NCBI RefSeq assembly: GCF_001043055.1
Contig: NZ_JYLF01000001.1
Location: 791,827-855,826, forward strand
Source: Pseudomonas weihenstephanensis
Lineage (GTDB): Bacteria; Pseudomonadota; Gammaproteobacteria; Pseudomonadales; Pseudomonadaceae
Direction: 5' to 3'
Length of the DNA: 64,000 bases
Every line of letters starts with the position of its first letter. Within the stretch, counting starts at the first letter, position 1. This document shows, one piece after another, positions 11,001-20,404 of the stretch. The notes beneath the pieces were generated by a model, which searched no databases, had not been told where the DNA came from, and saw only the letters and a list, made by a program, of their open reading frames with translations. The translations under genes were made by a program, and so were the position numbers.

Positions 11001-12665
11001 TTACATGTTCGGGTACGTCGGGCCGCCAGCGCCTTCCGGGGTGACCCAGGTGATGTTTTGTGACGGGTCTTTGATGTCGCACGTTTTGCAGTGCACGCAG
11101 TTTTGCGCATTGATCTGGAAGCGCTTTTCACCGCTTTCCTGCGTGATCACTTCATACACACCTGCCGGGCAGTAACGTTGCGCCGGCTCGTCGTAGAGCG
11201 GCAGGTTCACGCTGATCGGAATGCTTGCGTCGCGCAGCTTGAGGTGACAAGGCTGCTCTTCTTCGTGGTTGGTGCTGGAGAGAAACACCGAGCTGAGTTT
11301 GTCGAAGCTCAACTTGCCATCGGGTTTCGGGTAGTCGATCTTCTTGCAGTCTTTGGCCAGTTTCAGGCAGGCGTAATCTGGCTTCGTGTCGTGCAGGGTG
11401 AACGGCAGTTTGCCGCCGAAGATGTTTTGATCCATCCAGTTGAAGCCTGCGCCCATGATCGGGCCAAACTTGTGCATCGCCGGGCCGAAATTTCGGCTTG
11501 CAAACAGCTCGTCGAACAACCAGCTGGCTTTGAAGGCTTCAACGTAGGTGTTGAGTGCATCGCCGCCTTCGGAGTCTGCGAGCAGCGAGTCTGCCACCGC
11601 CTCGGCGGCAAGCATGCCGGACTTCATCGCCGTGTGACTGCCTTTGATCTTGGCCACGTTCATGGTGCCCAAGTCGCAACCGATCAGGGCGCCACCGTTG
11701 AACACCATTTTTGGCAGCGAGTTCAGGCCGCCTTTGGCCAGGGCGCGCGCGCCGTAACTGATGCGTTTGCCGCCTTCAAGGTATTGCTTGAGCACCGGGT
11801 GGTGTTTGAGGCGCTGGAACTCATCGAACGGCGACAGGAAGGTATTGCTATAGGACAAGTCAACGATCAGGCCCACCACCACTTGGTTGTTTTCCAGGTG
11901 ATACAGGAAAGAACCGCCAGTGTTTTCGCTGCTAATGATGTCCAGTGGCCAACCAGCGGTGTGAACCACCAGGCCGGGTTGGTGTTTGGCCGGGTCGATT
12001 TCCCAGATTTCCTTCAGGCCGATGCCGTAGTGCTGGCTGTCGGCCTCGCTGTCGAGGTTGAAGCGCTCGATCAGCTGTTTGCCCAGGTGACCGCGGCAGC
12101 CTTCGGCGAACAGGGTGTATTTGCCGCGCAACTCCATGCCAGGGGTGTACAGGCCTTCTTTAGGATTGCCTTCGCGGTCAACGCCCAGATCACCGGTGAT
12201 GATCCCGCGAACCACGTTGTTTTCGTCAAACAGAACTTCTTGAGCCGCGAAACCTGGGTAGATTTCCACGCCCAAGTTCTCGGCCTGCTGCGCCAGCCAA
12301 CGGCACAGGTTACCGAGCGAGATGATGTAATTGCCTTCGTTGTGCATGGTTTTAGGCACAAACAGATCCGGCACCTTGGTCGCGGTGGCTTCGCTGCGCA
12401 GTACATAGATGTCGTCGCGGGTGACTGGGGTATTGAGCGGAGCGCCCAGTGCTTTCCAGTCCGGGAACAATTCGTTCAGGGCGCGTGGTTCAAATACGGC
12501 ACCGGACAGAATGTGAGCACCGACTTCGGAGCCTTTTTCAACCACGCAGACGCTGATTTCTTTACCGGCTTCGGCGGCCTTCTGCTTTAAACGGCAGGCG
12601 GCGGACAAACCGGCAGGGCCGGCGCCGACGATGACCACGTCGAATTCCATGTATTCGCGTTCCAC
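11001..12665 (-). CDS. electron transfer flavoprotein-ubiquinone oxidoreductase
   Basis: A 554-residue ETF-QO that passes electrons from reduced ETF to the ubiquinone pool at the inner membrane. The FAD-binding GXGXXG is FDVVIVGAGPAGLSAACRL near residue 8. The C-terminal [4Fe-4S] motif is NCVHCKTCDIKDPSQNI, and the protein ends with the family-typical GGPTYPNM. It is divergent from etfBA, its direct electron donor, and shares a 558-base control region with it. A long open frame on the opposite strand (11091-12590) is a shadow of its codon usage. Confidence 0.97.
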   Translation of the reverse strand: MEREYMEFDVVIVGAGPAGLSAACRLKQKAAEAGKEISVCVVEKGSEVGAHILSGAVFEPRALNELFPDWKALGAPLNTPVTRDDIYVLRSEATATKVPDLFVPKTMHNEGNYIISLGNLCRWLAQQAENLGVEIYPGFAAQEVLFDENNVVRGIITGDLGVDREGNPKEGLYTPGMELRGKYTLFAEGCRGHLGKQLIERFNLDSEADSQHYGIGLKEIWEIDPAKHQPGLVVHTAGWPLDIISSENTGGSFLYHLENNQVVVGLIVDLSYSNTFLSPFDEFQRLKHHPVLKQYLEGGKRISYGARALAKGGLNSLPKMVFNGGALIGCDLGTMNVAKIKGSHTAMKSGMLAAEAVADSLLADSEGGDALNTYVEAFKASWLFDELFASRNFGPAMHKFGPIMGAGFNWMDQNIFGGKLPFTLHDTKPDYACLKLAKDCKKIDYPKPDGKLSFDKLSSVFLSSTNHEEEQPCHLKLRDASIPISVNLPLYDEPAQRYCPAGVYEVITQESGEKRFQINAQNCVHCKTCDIKDPSQNITWVTPEGAGGPTYPNM

Positions 12666-13223
12666 AGGCTATCTCCTACTCAAGGCTCAACGGTATTTTT
12701 CTAATTGGAGGTTTGGCGTTCCATCCATTATTTCCTCGCCTGCTGGCTGAAGATGCAATGGATGAGGCGCCGCTCTCTCTATGGCCGGGCATTATATCTA
12801 CACCACTGTCAGGGTCCAATACAAACGTTTGTTTGAATCTGCTGGAACCCAGACAAATCAAAGTCGAGAGGCTCAAAAGTGACCGATTTGCTGTATTGAC
12901 CGCAAAAGGCGTTCCGGTCAAGATACGGGCGGTTTTGCGCTCGCCGTAGGCTGATTGTCGGTTTCAAGAGCACCTCTAAAGACAGGGCACAGGCATGAGC
13001 CTGTAGGAGCCCGCTATTTTTTGAGCGAAGTTTACACGTCCTTTTGGTGGATGACTCGTGAGTCACACCTGACAGACGGTCGCACGGGAAGTATTTGGCA
13101 TTCGTCATTCTTTATATAAGAAGGGCACAGCAACGATCTTTGGAGGTGCCCTTGTGCTGATGAGCTTCAACCGCCAGGTTCGCCTAGGCGACTTTCTTTT
13201 CACCGGAGAGTAACGAGGAATCC
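12666..13223. other. divergent control region between ETF-QO and etfB
   Basis: 558 bases with no gene. It contains a perfect 12-bp palindrome ACAAACGTTTGT at 12821-12832, described separately, and an AT-rich TTTATATAAG at about 13110-13120 that could be the -10 region for etfB. The stretch 12940-13110 shows nothing I can name. Confidence 0.6.
12821..12836. promoter_or_regulatory. PsrA-like operator (CAAACGTTTG)
   Basis: The palindrome ACAAACGTTTGT (12821-12832) continues as TTGA. It resembles the GAAAC/GTTTC-type site of PsrA, the TetR-family fatty-acid-responsive repressor of pseudomonads, which I recall being reported to act on etf genes in P. aeruginosa. Its place between the divergent ETF-QO and etfBA promoters fits that role. 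The half-sites abut here instead of being spaced by 2-4 bases. Confidence 0.5.
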
Positions 13224-13973
13224 ATGAAGGTTCTTGTAGCTGTCAAACGAGTGGTCGATTACAACGTTAAAGTACGCGTCAAAGCGGACAACTCCGGCGT
13301 TGACCTCGCCAACGTCAAGATGTCGATGAATCCTTTCTGCGAAATCGCAGTGGAAGAAGCCGTACGCCTGAAAGAGAAAGGCGTGGCGACTGAAATCATC
13401 GTCGTCTCCATCGGCCCGACCACGGCTCAGGAACAGCTGCGGACCGCGCTGGCACTGGGTGCAGATCGCGCCATCCTCGTCGAATCCGCCGAAGACCTGA
13501 CTTCGCTGGCCGTGGCCAAGCTGCTCAAGGCAGTCGTGGACAAGGAGCAGCCTCAGTTGGTGATCCTGGGCAAACAGGCCATCGACAGCGACAACAACCA
13601 GACGGGCCAGATGCTGGCTGCGCTGACCGGGTATGGTCAGGGCACATTCGCGTCCAAGGTTGAAGTGGCGGGTGACAAGGTTGCCGTGACCCGTGAAGTT
13701 GACGGCGGCGCGCAAACAGTTTCGCTGAGCTTGCCGGCCATCATCACCACCGACCTGCGTTTGAACGAGCCGCGTTATGCGTCCCTGCCAAACATCATGA
13801 AGGCCAAGAAGAAGCCGCTTGAAGTGCTGACGCCTGAAGCGTTGGGCGTTTCGACCGCTTCGACCAACAAAACCTTGAAAGTTGAAGCGCCGGCTGCTCG
13901 CAGCGCGGGTATCAAGGTCAAGTCGGTGGCTGAACTGGTCGAGAAACTGAAAAACGAAGCGAAGGTGATCTGA
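13224..13973 (+). CDS. etfB: electron transfer flavoprotein beta subunit
   Basis: 249 residues starting at ATG 13224 after GGAGAGTAACGAGGA. The beta-ETF signature [16 protein letters not shown] opens the protein, and the AMP-binding region with [12 protein letters not shown] and [15 protein letters not shown] is intact. With EtfA it carries electrons from acyl-CoA and other dehydrogenases to ETF-QO. etfA starts 2 bases after its stop. Confidence 0.97.
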   Translation: MKVLVAVKRVVDYNVKVRVKADNSGVDLANVKMSMNPFCEIAVEEAVRLKEKGVATEIIVVSIGPTTAQEQLRTALALGADRAILVESAEDLTSLAVAKLLKAVVDKEQPQLVILGKQAIDSDNNQTGQMLAALTGYGQGTFASKVEVAGDKVAVTREVDGGAQTVSLSLPAIITTDLRLNEPRYASLPNIMKAKKKPLEVLTPEALGVSTASTNKTLKVEAPAARSAGIKVKSVAELVEKLKNEAKVI

Positions 13974-13975
13974 TC

Positions 13976-14905
13976 ATGACTATCCTCGTAATCGCCGAAC
14001 ACGACGGCAAAGTACTGGCTCCGGCCACGCTGAACACCGTTGCCGCCGCTGCCAAAATCGGCGGTGACATTCATGTTCTGGTTGCAGGCCAGGGCATTGG
14101 CGCAATCGCTGAAGCCGCTGCCAAAATTGCTGGCGTGGCCAAAGTGCTGGTTGCTGATAACGCGGCTTACGCGCACCAGTTGCCAGAAAACGTTGCCCCG
14201 CTGGTCGCTGAGCTAGGCGCTGGCTACAGCCACATCCTGGCGGCCGCTACCTCTAACGGTAAAAACATCCTGCCGCGTGTGGCTGCGCAGCTGGACGTTG
14301 ATCAGATCTCCGAGATCGTATCGGTCGAAAGCGCGGATACATTCAAGCGTCCGATCTATGCCGGTAACGCCATTGCCACCGTGCAGTCCACTGCACCGAT
14401 CAAAGTGATCACCGTGCGTGCTACCGGTTTCGATCCGGTTGCTGCTGACGGTGGTTCGGCTTCGGTTGAAGCAGTTGGCGCTGTTCATGATGCAGGCACC
14501 TCCTCGTTTGTAGGTGAAGAGCTGGCCAAGTCGGACCGCCCTGAGCTGACCGCTGCCAAAATCGTCGTGTCGGGCGGTCGTGGCATGCAGAACGGTGACA
14601 ACTTCAAACACCTGTACGCACTGGCTGACAAGTTGGGTGCTGCTGTTGGCGCTTCCCGTGCCGCAGTCGACGCAGGTTTTGTACCCAACGACATGCAGGT
14701 CGGTCAGACCGGTAAAATCGTTGCGCCACAGCTGTACATCGCTGTGGGTATTTCTGGCGCGATCCAGCACTTGGCCGGTATGAAAGACTCCAAAGTGATC
14801 GTTGCGATCAACAAGGATGAAGAAGCACCGATCTTCCAGGTGGCTGATTACGGCCTGGTCGCGGACTTGTTCGAAGCTGTGCCGGAGTTGGAGAAGCTGG
14901 TTTAA
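13976..14905 (+). CDS. etfA: electron transfer flavoprotein alpha subunit
   Basis: 309 residues. The C-terminal FAD-binding domain has [39 protein letters not shown] and [36 protein letters not shown], all diagnostic of alpha-ETF. It pairs with EtfB upstream, and a long hairpin terminator follows at 14928-15010. Confidence 0.97.
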   Translation: MTILVIAEHDGKVLAPATLNTVAAAAKIGGDIHVLVAGQGIGAIAEAAAKIAGVAKVLVADNAAYAHQLPENVAPLVAELGAGYSHILAAATSNGKNILPRVAAQLDVDQISEIVSVESADTFKRPIYAGNAIATVQSTAPIKVITVRATGFDPVAADGGSASVEAVGAVHDAGTSSFVGEELAKSDRPELTAAKIVVSGGRGMQNGDNFKHLYALADKLGAAVGASRAAVDAGFVPNDMQVGQTGKIVAPQLYIAVGISGAIQHLAGMKDSKVIVAINKDEEAPIFQVADYGLVADLFEAVPELEKLV

Positions 14906-14927
14906 TCCAGCCGCTTCACTTATAAAG

Positions 14928-15010
14928 AGCCCGACCATTCGGGCCGTGGAGAAAGGCGAAACACCGAGTGTTTCAGCTGATTTTTCATGGTCGTATGGTC
15001 GGGCTTTTTT
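14928..15010 (+). terminator. terminator of etfBA
   Basis: Perfect 11-bp arms AGCCCGACCAT (14928-14938) and ATGGTCGGGCT (14995-15005) are followed by TTTTT. The 56-base loop holds a second hairpin, GAAACAC with GTGTTTC. The two-level structure is longer than a typical intrinsic terminator. Confidence 0.8.
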
Positions 15011-15043
15011 GTGTGTCTGAATCGGATTTTCGGGGTGTGAGGT

Positions 15044-15862
15044 ATGGGTGTGCGGCAAGTAAGCAGGTGGTTGCTGGGTTTGGTGTTTTTGCCAGTGTTG
15101 TCGCAGGCGGCCGGAAAGTGCGAGCGCCTGATCGTGACCGGCAGCCCGGATGCTCCTCCCTATCTGTGGCGCGACCCTGCTGATCCTGCACATTTGATTG
15201 GCGCCAGTGCTGACCTGCTGCAACACGTGGCGCAAGACCTCGGTATCAACATTGAAGTGGTGTATGGCGGCAAGCGTGCAGAAGCACAAAACGAAGTGCG
15301 CACCGGGCGCATGGACATGCTGCTGGATGCGCCGCTGACGTTGGCCGGCCTGACGGCGCAAGATTACATTCACCCCCCGCTGGTGCGTAACGACTACTTG
15401 GTGTGGACGCTCAAGGGGTCAGCCCTCGCTTATGACACGCCTGCCGATCTGCATGGGCATAAAGGCGCACTCTCCGATAAAGCTCGCCTCACAGAGGCGT
15501 TTGATGCCTTTGCGCAACGTCAGCTTACGCTGGAGCGTCGCTCGAGCTTGGCGCAAGCGTTCCAGGCGTTGTTGCTGGGTGACGTCGAATACGTGCTGGC
15601 GGGGCGTTATGCGGGCCTGGCTACGTCTCAAACGTTGGGCATCACCGATGACGTGCGGGCACACGATCAGCCAGTCGATCAGCCGGGACTGTTTGTGGCG
15701 ATTTCCCATGACTCCGCTTGCAATGAACCGTGGTTGCGCGGACAGCTCGCGCAAAAGATGACAGAATTGCCCGCCTCTGGCCTGACCGAGGCCGCAGTGC
15801 AACGCAACCTGGAACGGTGGAAAGCTCAGCTGAAACAGCCGGTCAGCGCCCCAAAACAGTAG
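15044..15862 (+). CDS. periplasmic solute-binding family 3 protein
   Basis: 272 residues with a signal peptide (cleavage probably after LSQAAG, about residue 23). The mature fold resembles amino-acid-type binding proteins: LIVTGSPDAPPYLWRDP at the start, GASADLLQHVAQDLGINIEVVYGG, then RTGRMDMLLDAPLT. No permease or ATPase gene is adjacent, so it may be an orphan binding protein or a sensor-like component; the ligand is unknown. The next two genes encode envelope lipoproteins. Confidence 0.8.
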   Translation: MGVRQVSRWLLGLVFLPVLSQAAGKCERLIVTGSPDAPPYLWRDPADPAHLIGASADLLQHVAQDLGINIEVVYGGKRAEAQNEVRTGRMDMLLDAPLTLAGLTAQDYIHPPLVRNDYLVWTLKGSALAYDTPADLHGHKGALSDKARLTEAFDAFAQRQLTLERRSSLAQAFQALLLGDVEYVLAGRYAGLATSQTLGITDDVRAHDQPVDQPGLFVAISHDSACNEPWLRGQLAQKMTELPASGLTEAAVQRNLERWKAQLKQPVSAPKQ

Positions 15863-15871
15863 GAATACCCA

Positions 15872-16228
15872 GTGACAATTCGACCTCTTTTCGCTGCCCT
15901 GGCCGTTCTGGCTTTGGCGGGCTGTGCAGCTGATCCTGCGCCGAATGAACAAATTCGTTTGACTGAGCAAGCCTTGGAGCAAGCCAAAGCAGTGGGTGCC
16001 AGTGCTGATGATGTCACCGAGCTCAAACAAGCCGAAGACAAGCTGGCCGAGGCATTGGCCGAAATGGCTGAAGCGTCTTACAAAGATGCGCGCATGCAGG
16101 CTGAACAAGCCGAGCTGGATGCGCGATTGGCCGAAGCGCGCGTGCTGACCCAAAAGAGCCAGGAGCAATTGAACGTGTTGAACACCCGAATTACACGCTT
16201 GCGCAAGCAACTGGCGGAGGACCAATGA
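15872..16228 (+). CDS. DUF4398 lipoprotein
   Basis: 118 residues, GTG start behind AGGAATACCC. A signal peptide ends in the lipobox LALAGC. The mature part is almost entirely charged coiled-coil helix (TEQALEQAKAVGASADDVTELKQAEDKLAEALAEM...), as expected for DUF4398. It overlaps the following OmpA-like gene by ATGA. Probably an envelope spacer or partner for that protein; no function is established. Confidence 0.85.
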   Translation: MTIRPLFAALAVLALAGCAADPAPNEQIRLTEQALEQAKAVGASADDVTELKQAEDKLAEALAEMAEASYKDARMQAEQAELDARLAEARVLTQKSQEQLNVLNTRITRLRKQLAEDQ

Positions 16229-17040
16229 GCCTTAAGTCCGTCATGATCAGCGCGAGCGTGTTGCTCGCCAGCGTCAGCCTGGCCGGTTGCGCCGGGCACC
16301 ACAACAGTGACCAGGCCTTGCAACAGGCCGCCAGCGATTTTCAGGTGGTCAAAGAAGACACCAATGTGTTGCGCATTGCTCCCAAGGATGTCATCCGTGC
16401 TGGTGAATCGTTAGCCCGCGCTGAGCGCTTGTCCAGTTACTGGGGCAGTGGCGAAGATGTGGCCCATTACGCGTATTTGAGTCAGCGCTATAGCGAGATC
16501 GCGCGCGAACACACGCAGCAAGTGCTCAACGAAGAGCGTGCGGCCAAGCTCGAACTGGAGCGTCAGCGCTTGCAATTGGCCCTGCGCGAAGCCAAGTTGT
16601 TAAGCGTTCAGCAGCAAGGGCAATGGCTGGAAGAGCAAATCCTGAGCCTGACGACCAACGAGACAGATCGGGGGTTGGTCATGACCCTGGGGGATGTGTT
16701 GTTCGATACGGGTGAGGCTGACTTGAAAAACTCCGCCAACCGTACGGTCCTCAAGCTGGTGCAATTTCTACAGCTGAACCCCAAGCGCGTGGTGCGTATC
16801 GAGGGCTATACCGATAGCACGGGCGGCAAGGATGACAACCTCAAACTGGCGCGTGATCGGGCACAAGCCGTGGCTGATGTGTTGATTGACCTGGGCATCG
16901 ACGAAAAACGCATTCAGGTTGAAGGCTATGGCGATGAATACCCGGTGGATGTGAATGCCACTGAGCGTGGTCGGGCGCAGAATCGTCGCGTTGAGATTGT
17001 GTTCTCTGACGAAAAAGGTCAGTTGGGCGCTGCCCGCTAA
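16225..17040 (+). CDS. OmpA-family lipoprotein with N-terminal DUF4398-like helix
   Basis: 271 residues: lipobox SLAGC near residue 22, a helical DUF4398-like region (about 40-145), then an OmpA peptidoglycan-binding domain. In that domain LGDVLFDTGEADLKNSANRTVLKLVQFL and RVVRIEGYTDSTGGKDDNLKLARDRAQAVADVLIDLGI contain the usual DAP-contacting residues. It should tether the outer membrane to peptidoglycan. The preceding gene encodes the same helical module alone, so the two products may associate. Confidence 0.9.
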   Translation: MSLKSVMISASVLLASVSLAGCAGHHNSDQALQQAASDFQVVKEDTNVLRIAPKDVIRAGESLARAERLSSYWGSGEDVAHYAYLSQRYSEIAREHTQQVLNEERAAKLELERQRLQLALREAKLLSVQQQGQWLEEQILSLTTNETDRGLVMTLGDVLFDTGEADLKNSANRTVLKLVQFLQLNPKRVVRIEGYTDSTGGKDDNLKLARDRAQAVADVLIDLGIDEKRIQVEGYGDEYPVDVNATERGRAQNRRVEIVFSDEKGQLGAAR

Positions 17041-17133
17041 CACCCTGAGGTCTGCGTAACCTGCTGGCGAAAGCGACGTTCGATTGCGAAGCGAGCACCG
17101 TGTTGAATTGCTGTGCGAGCGCTGCGCGCCCGG

Positions 17134-17165
17134 TCGCAGCCTCGCATTACTCGTCAGCGACTACA
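17134..17165 (+). repeat. intergenic repeat, copy 2
   Basis: TCGCAGCCTCG (17134-17144) is followed by a short variable middle, then TCGTCAGCGACTACA. It matches, in inverse orientation, the repeat at 10892-10921. Confidence 0.4.
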
Positions 17166-17195
17166 GGTTTAGGTCTGCGTAAATCTGTTGCCACT

Positions 17196-17209
17196 CTGTA
17201 CCCATACAG
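17196..17209. promoter_or_regulatory. possible MocR operator
   Basis: CTGTA (17196-17200) and TACAG (17205-17209) form an inverted repeat around CCCA, about 120 bases before the MocR-type regulator. ACTGTACGG nearby repeats the half-site. GntR/MocR proteins often autoregulate through such sites. Confidence 0.3.
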
Positions 17210-17328
17210 TTTCACCCCGTTGAGCACTGTACGGCTTAGATGGATGACAACTGTGCCCGTACACTTCTAAACTGTTCCGGTATTGTTCTACACAACAAAA
17301 AAAACGCCTGAACATTGAGTGCTGCGCC

Positions 17329-18768
17329 ATGACCAACCTTTTGCTTTATCAACGTATCGCTCAGCAGTTGGCTGAGGATATTCGGCGTGGCGTTTATCAG
17401 CCCGGCGAGCGTGTGCCTTCGGTGCGTAAGATGAGTTCGCAGCTCAATGTCAGCCATGCCACAGTTTTGCAAGCCTACGCCAACCTTGAAGATCAAGGGC
17501 TGATTCGCGCCCGGCCACAGTCGGGGTATTACGTCCACCAAACCCCGGCACTGACCGCGCCAACCCCCGATATCGCCCGCGTTGAGCGCCCAGGTTTGGT
17601 TACACGCAGCAGTATCATTCAACAGGTGTTGGTCGAATCGCGCCGCGAAGGGGTGTTTCCTCTGGGCGCTGCGGTGCCCAGTGTCGACTATTTACCCGTA
17701 CGCGCCCTGCACCAGCAGTTGGCCAAAGTTACGCGCTTCCATAGCCCTCGCGCGTTCAGTTACATGTTCAGCCCAGGCTTTGAGCCGTTGCGTCGGCAAG
17801 TGGCAATTCGCATGCGTGATGCCGGGGTGGTGGTCGATCCTTCAGAAGTGATCATTACTCATGGCTGCGTCGATGCACTGCAAATGTCGCTGCGCACCCT
17901 CACGCGCCCCGGTGACCTGATTGCAGCCGAGTCGCCTACCTATTACGGGTTGTTGCAACTGGCGGATTTACTGGGCTTGAAGGTGATCGAGATTCCCAGT
18001 GATCCTGCCACCGGTATGAGCCTGGAAGCCCTGCAATTGGCGGCCAATCAATGGTCGATCAAAGCGTTGGTGTTGACCACGCGCCTGAGTAATCCGCTGG
18101 GCGGCACCATGCCCGAGGAGCGGCAGAAGCAGTTACTGCGCCTGGCTTCCGATTTCGATATCCAGATCGTTGAAGACGATATTTATGGCGAGTTGATGTT
18201 CGAAGTCGGCCGTACCAAGGCGCTCAAGGCCTATGACCGGCTGGATCGAGTAATTTACTGTTCAAGTTTTTCCAAGACTCTTTCGCCCGGTGTACGGATT
18301 GGCTGGATGATCGCGGGTAAGTTTCAGCAAGAGATCCAGCGCTTGCAGACGTTTACTACCCATTCAGCGTGCAGCGTGACGCAGATGGGTGTTGCGGCCT
18401 ACCTTGAAAATGGCGGGTATGACCGCCATTTGAGGCATATCCGGCAGGAGTACCGGAAAAACCTCAGCGCATTTCAGTTGGCGGTCCAACAGTATTTCCC
18501 CGAGGGCACGCAGATGTCGCGTCCCAGTGGTGGGTTTATACTGTGGGTCAGTTTGCCAGGCCGGGTTAACACCCAAGAGCTGCATGTGCGGGCGTTGCAG
18601 CAAGGGATCAGCATCGCGCCGGGGTTGATTTTCAGTAATACCGAGCAATTTAATCATTGCATACGGCTCAATTGCGGTACGCCCTGGAACCGGGAAGCGG
18701 AGCGCGCCCTGATGACCTTGGGGATGCTTGCCAGCCAACTCTGTCAGGAGGCGACAAGCCTCTATTGA
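17329..18768 (+). CDS. MocR-type regulator (GntR HTH fused to aminotransferase domain)
   Basis: 479 residues. The N-terminal winged helix LAEDIRRGVYQPGERVPSVRKMSSQLNVSHATVLQAYANLEDQGLIRARPQSGYYV covers about residues 12-68. The fold-type I aminotransferase-like domain carries the PLP lysine in SSFSKTLSPGVRIGWM and the NP..G motif in LSNPLGGTMPEE. Such proteins sense PLP or amino-compound adducts and usually act as transcription factors rather than enzymes. It is transcribed alone; the target is not evident. Confidence 0.92.
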   Translation: MTNLLLYQRIAQQLAEDIRRGVYQPGERVPSVRKMSSQLNVSHATVLQAYANLEDQGLIRARPQSGYYVHQTPALTAPTPDIARVERPGLVTRSSIIQQVLVESRREGVFPLGAAVPSVDYLPVRALHQQLAKVTRFHSPRAFSYMFSPGFEPLRRQVAIRMRDAGVVVDPSEVIITHGCVDALQMSLRTLTRPGDLIAAESPTYYGLLQLADLLGLKVIEIPSDPATGMSLEALQLAANQWSIKALVLTTRLSNPLGGTMPEERQKQLLRLASDFDIQIVEDDIYGELMFEVGRTKALKAYDRLDRVIYCSSFSKTLSPGVRIGWMIAGKFQQEIQRLQTFTTHSACSVTQMGVAAYLENGGYDRHLRHIRQEYRKNLSAFQLAVQQYFPEGTQMSRPSGGFILWVSLPGRVNTQELHVRALQQGISIAPGLIFSNTEQFNHCIRLNCGTPWNREAERALMTLGMLASQLCQEATSLY

Positions 18769-18872
18769 GCCCGCATGCGGCAATCGGACATGGCGATGTG
18801 CCTACATGTGACTTGTCACACGAGGTCTAAAGCGCCAGCATATGCACTTGAACCGTTAACGCTGTGGGAGTT

Positions 18873-19340
18873 ATGAAAGCGACATTTAGCGTGGTGATAC
18901 TGTTGATCGGCGTGTTAACTGCCTTTGCGGCTGTCGATGTGGCAGCGGTGCAGTCACAGGCCCAGACAACCAACACCAAGACCGTCGAGTCGCCTGAAAA
19001 GCCAGCTGCCAGTGCTCAAAAGGCACTCGCAAAAAAGCGTGCACCTGTTGCGAGCAAATCAAAGTCGGCGCGTGAGATCGCAAAAAAACGCTTGCCCAGC
19101 GCCAAGCTTGACTTGAGCCTGCCTCCTGAAATGGTCAAGCAACTTCAGCCGATTGGCACTATGCCGATGCCCAAGCACAAACCCTTGTTGCCCAATCTGT
19201 TCGGTGAAAAACCCGCAGAAGACAGCCCGTTTCAATTAAACGGTCGTCTGTTGAGCAATGAGATGGAACTGCAATTGCGTAACGAAGCCCGTGACCGACA
19301 GATTGAAGGCGCGGCCCTGGATTTCGAGTTCAAGCAATAA
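18873..19340 (+). CDS. exported conserved Pseudomonas protein of unknown function
   Basis: I place the start at ATG 18873, which gives MKATFSVVILLIGVLTAFAAVDVAA, a clear signal peptide; a GTG at 18864 would only add three residues. The mature protein is basic (KKRAPVASKSKSAREIAKKRLP) and low-complexity, then has DLSLPPEMVKQLQPIGTMPMPKHKPLLPNLFGEK, a conserved-looking C-terminal half. No known domain is recognised. The GGGAG is only two bases from this ATG, so the choice of start is uncertain. Confidence 0.7.
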   Translation: MKATFSVVILLIGVLTAFAAVDVAAVQSQAQTTNTKTVESPEKPAASAQKALAKKRAPVASKSKSAREIAKKRLPSAKLDLSLPPEMVKQLQPIGTMPMPKHKPLLPNLFGEKPAEDSPFQLNGRLLSNEMELQLRNEARDRQIEGAALDFEFKQ

Positions 19341-19493
19341 GTGCCTCATGCGCCAAAGCAGGCTTCTAAACTGACTGTTCAGTCACGTGCGTCTATGCGC
19401 ACTTTCTGCTGAACGGACAATTTCAAACGCCTGTTCCAGCGAGTACTATCCCTTGTCATCACCACACTTTGCCCCGAATGAGGAGCTAACGTC

Positions 19494-19748
19494 ATGAATT
19501 GCCGTGAAGGCTGTGGCGCTTGCTGTATAGCCCCCTCCATCAGTACCCCGATCCCTGGCATGCCCAATGGCAAACCTGCCGGGGAACGCTGTCTGCACCT
19601 TTCTGTCGAAAATCTGTGTGGGTTGTTTGGGCGCCCTGAACGTCCCGCCGTGTGTGGTTCGTTCAAAGCAGACATCGAGGTGTGCGGCAGTAACCGGGAA
19701 GAAGCCATCAACCTGATCGGGTGGTGGGAACAGATGACCGCAGCATAG
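19494..19748 (+). CDS. YkgJ family cysteine-cluster protein
   Basis: 84 residues with the CxxCxxxCC-type pattern CREGCGACC at the N-terminus and two more cysteines (RCLHL, NLCGLF, VCGSF, VCGSN). This resembles the short YkgJ family, thought to bind zinc or an iron-sulfur cluster. The presence of PSISTPIPGMPNGKPAGERC is typical of the gammaproteobacterial form. The start follows GAGGAGCTAACGTC. Function unknown. Confidence 0.88.
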   Translation: MNCREGCGACCIAPSISTPIPGMPNGKPAGERCLHLSVENLCGLFGRPERPAVCGSFKADIEVCGSNREEAINLIGWWEQMTAA

Positions 19749-19795
19749 TGTGTTCATGTCCAGTGAACAAACCTTCAACAATAAGGAATAAGACA

Positions 19796-20404
19796 ATGGG
19801 TTCGTTGCATCGAGTAGCAATTGCATGTGGTCTGAGCGTGTTGATGGTGAGCGCTGCTCACGCTCAAGACTGGAAAGTGGCGAAGAATGAAGACGGCATC
19901 AAAGTGTCGTTGAGCGAGGTGGCTGGCTCGCAATACAAGGCTTACCAGGGTGTGACCACGATCAAGGCGCCGATTGCCAAAGTGCGTGGCTTGCAGGAAG
20001 ACGTAGCGGGTGCGTGCAAATGGATTCACGAGTGCAAATCCCAAAAGCTGCTTAAAACCGAAGGGGACAAGAGCTGGACTTACACCCAGTTCAATACGCC
20101 TTGGCCGGTAACACCGCGTGATTCGATTTTGCTGGTGACTACCTCGCTCGGCAGTGATGGCGCTGTAATGCGTAAGCTTGAAGAAGTCCCGACGTACCTC
20201 CCTGAAGAAAAAGGCTTTGTGCGGGTAGCTCAGGTAGAAGGCTTCTGGAAGTTGGTGCCCAAAGGTGCTGATGAAACTGAAGTGACCTATCAGGTTCACA
20301 CTGAGCCGGGCGGCAGCGTGCCATCCTGGCTGGCCAACAAGTTTGTAGTCGATGCACCGTTCAATACGCTGAAGGCGCTCAAAGAGCGCGCAGAGAAGCA
20401 ATAA
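19796..20404 (+). CDS. secreted START/SRPBCC-domain protein
   Basis: 202 residues from ATG 19796 behind AAGGAATAAGACA; the signal peptide ends near VSAAHAQ. The mature domain DWKVAKNEDGIKVSLSEVAGSQYKAYQGVTTIKAPIAKVRGLQED and FNTPWPVTPRDSILLVT match the START lipid-binding superfamily as found in exported Pseudomonas proteins. It probably binds a hydrophobic ligand in the periplasm. The ligand is unknown, and no partner gene is evident. Confidence 0.85.
   Translation: MGSLHRVAIACGLSVLMVSAAHAQDWKVAKNEDGIKVSLSEVAGSQYKAYQGVTTIKAPIAKVRGLQEDVAGACKWIHECKSQKLLKTEGDKSWTYTQFNTPWPVTPRDSILLVTTSLGSDGAVMRKLEEVPTYLPEEKGFVRVAQVEGFWKLVPKGADETEVTYQVHTEPGGSVPSWLANKFVVDAPFNTLKALKERAEKQ

Noticed and set aside
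11091..12590. 499-residue open frame on the plus strand
   Set aside because: It lies wholly opposite the ETF-QO gene, which has clear FAD and iron-sulfur motifs; the frame is a by-product of high-GC codon usage and matches no protein pattern.
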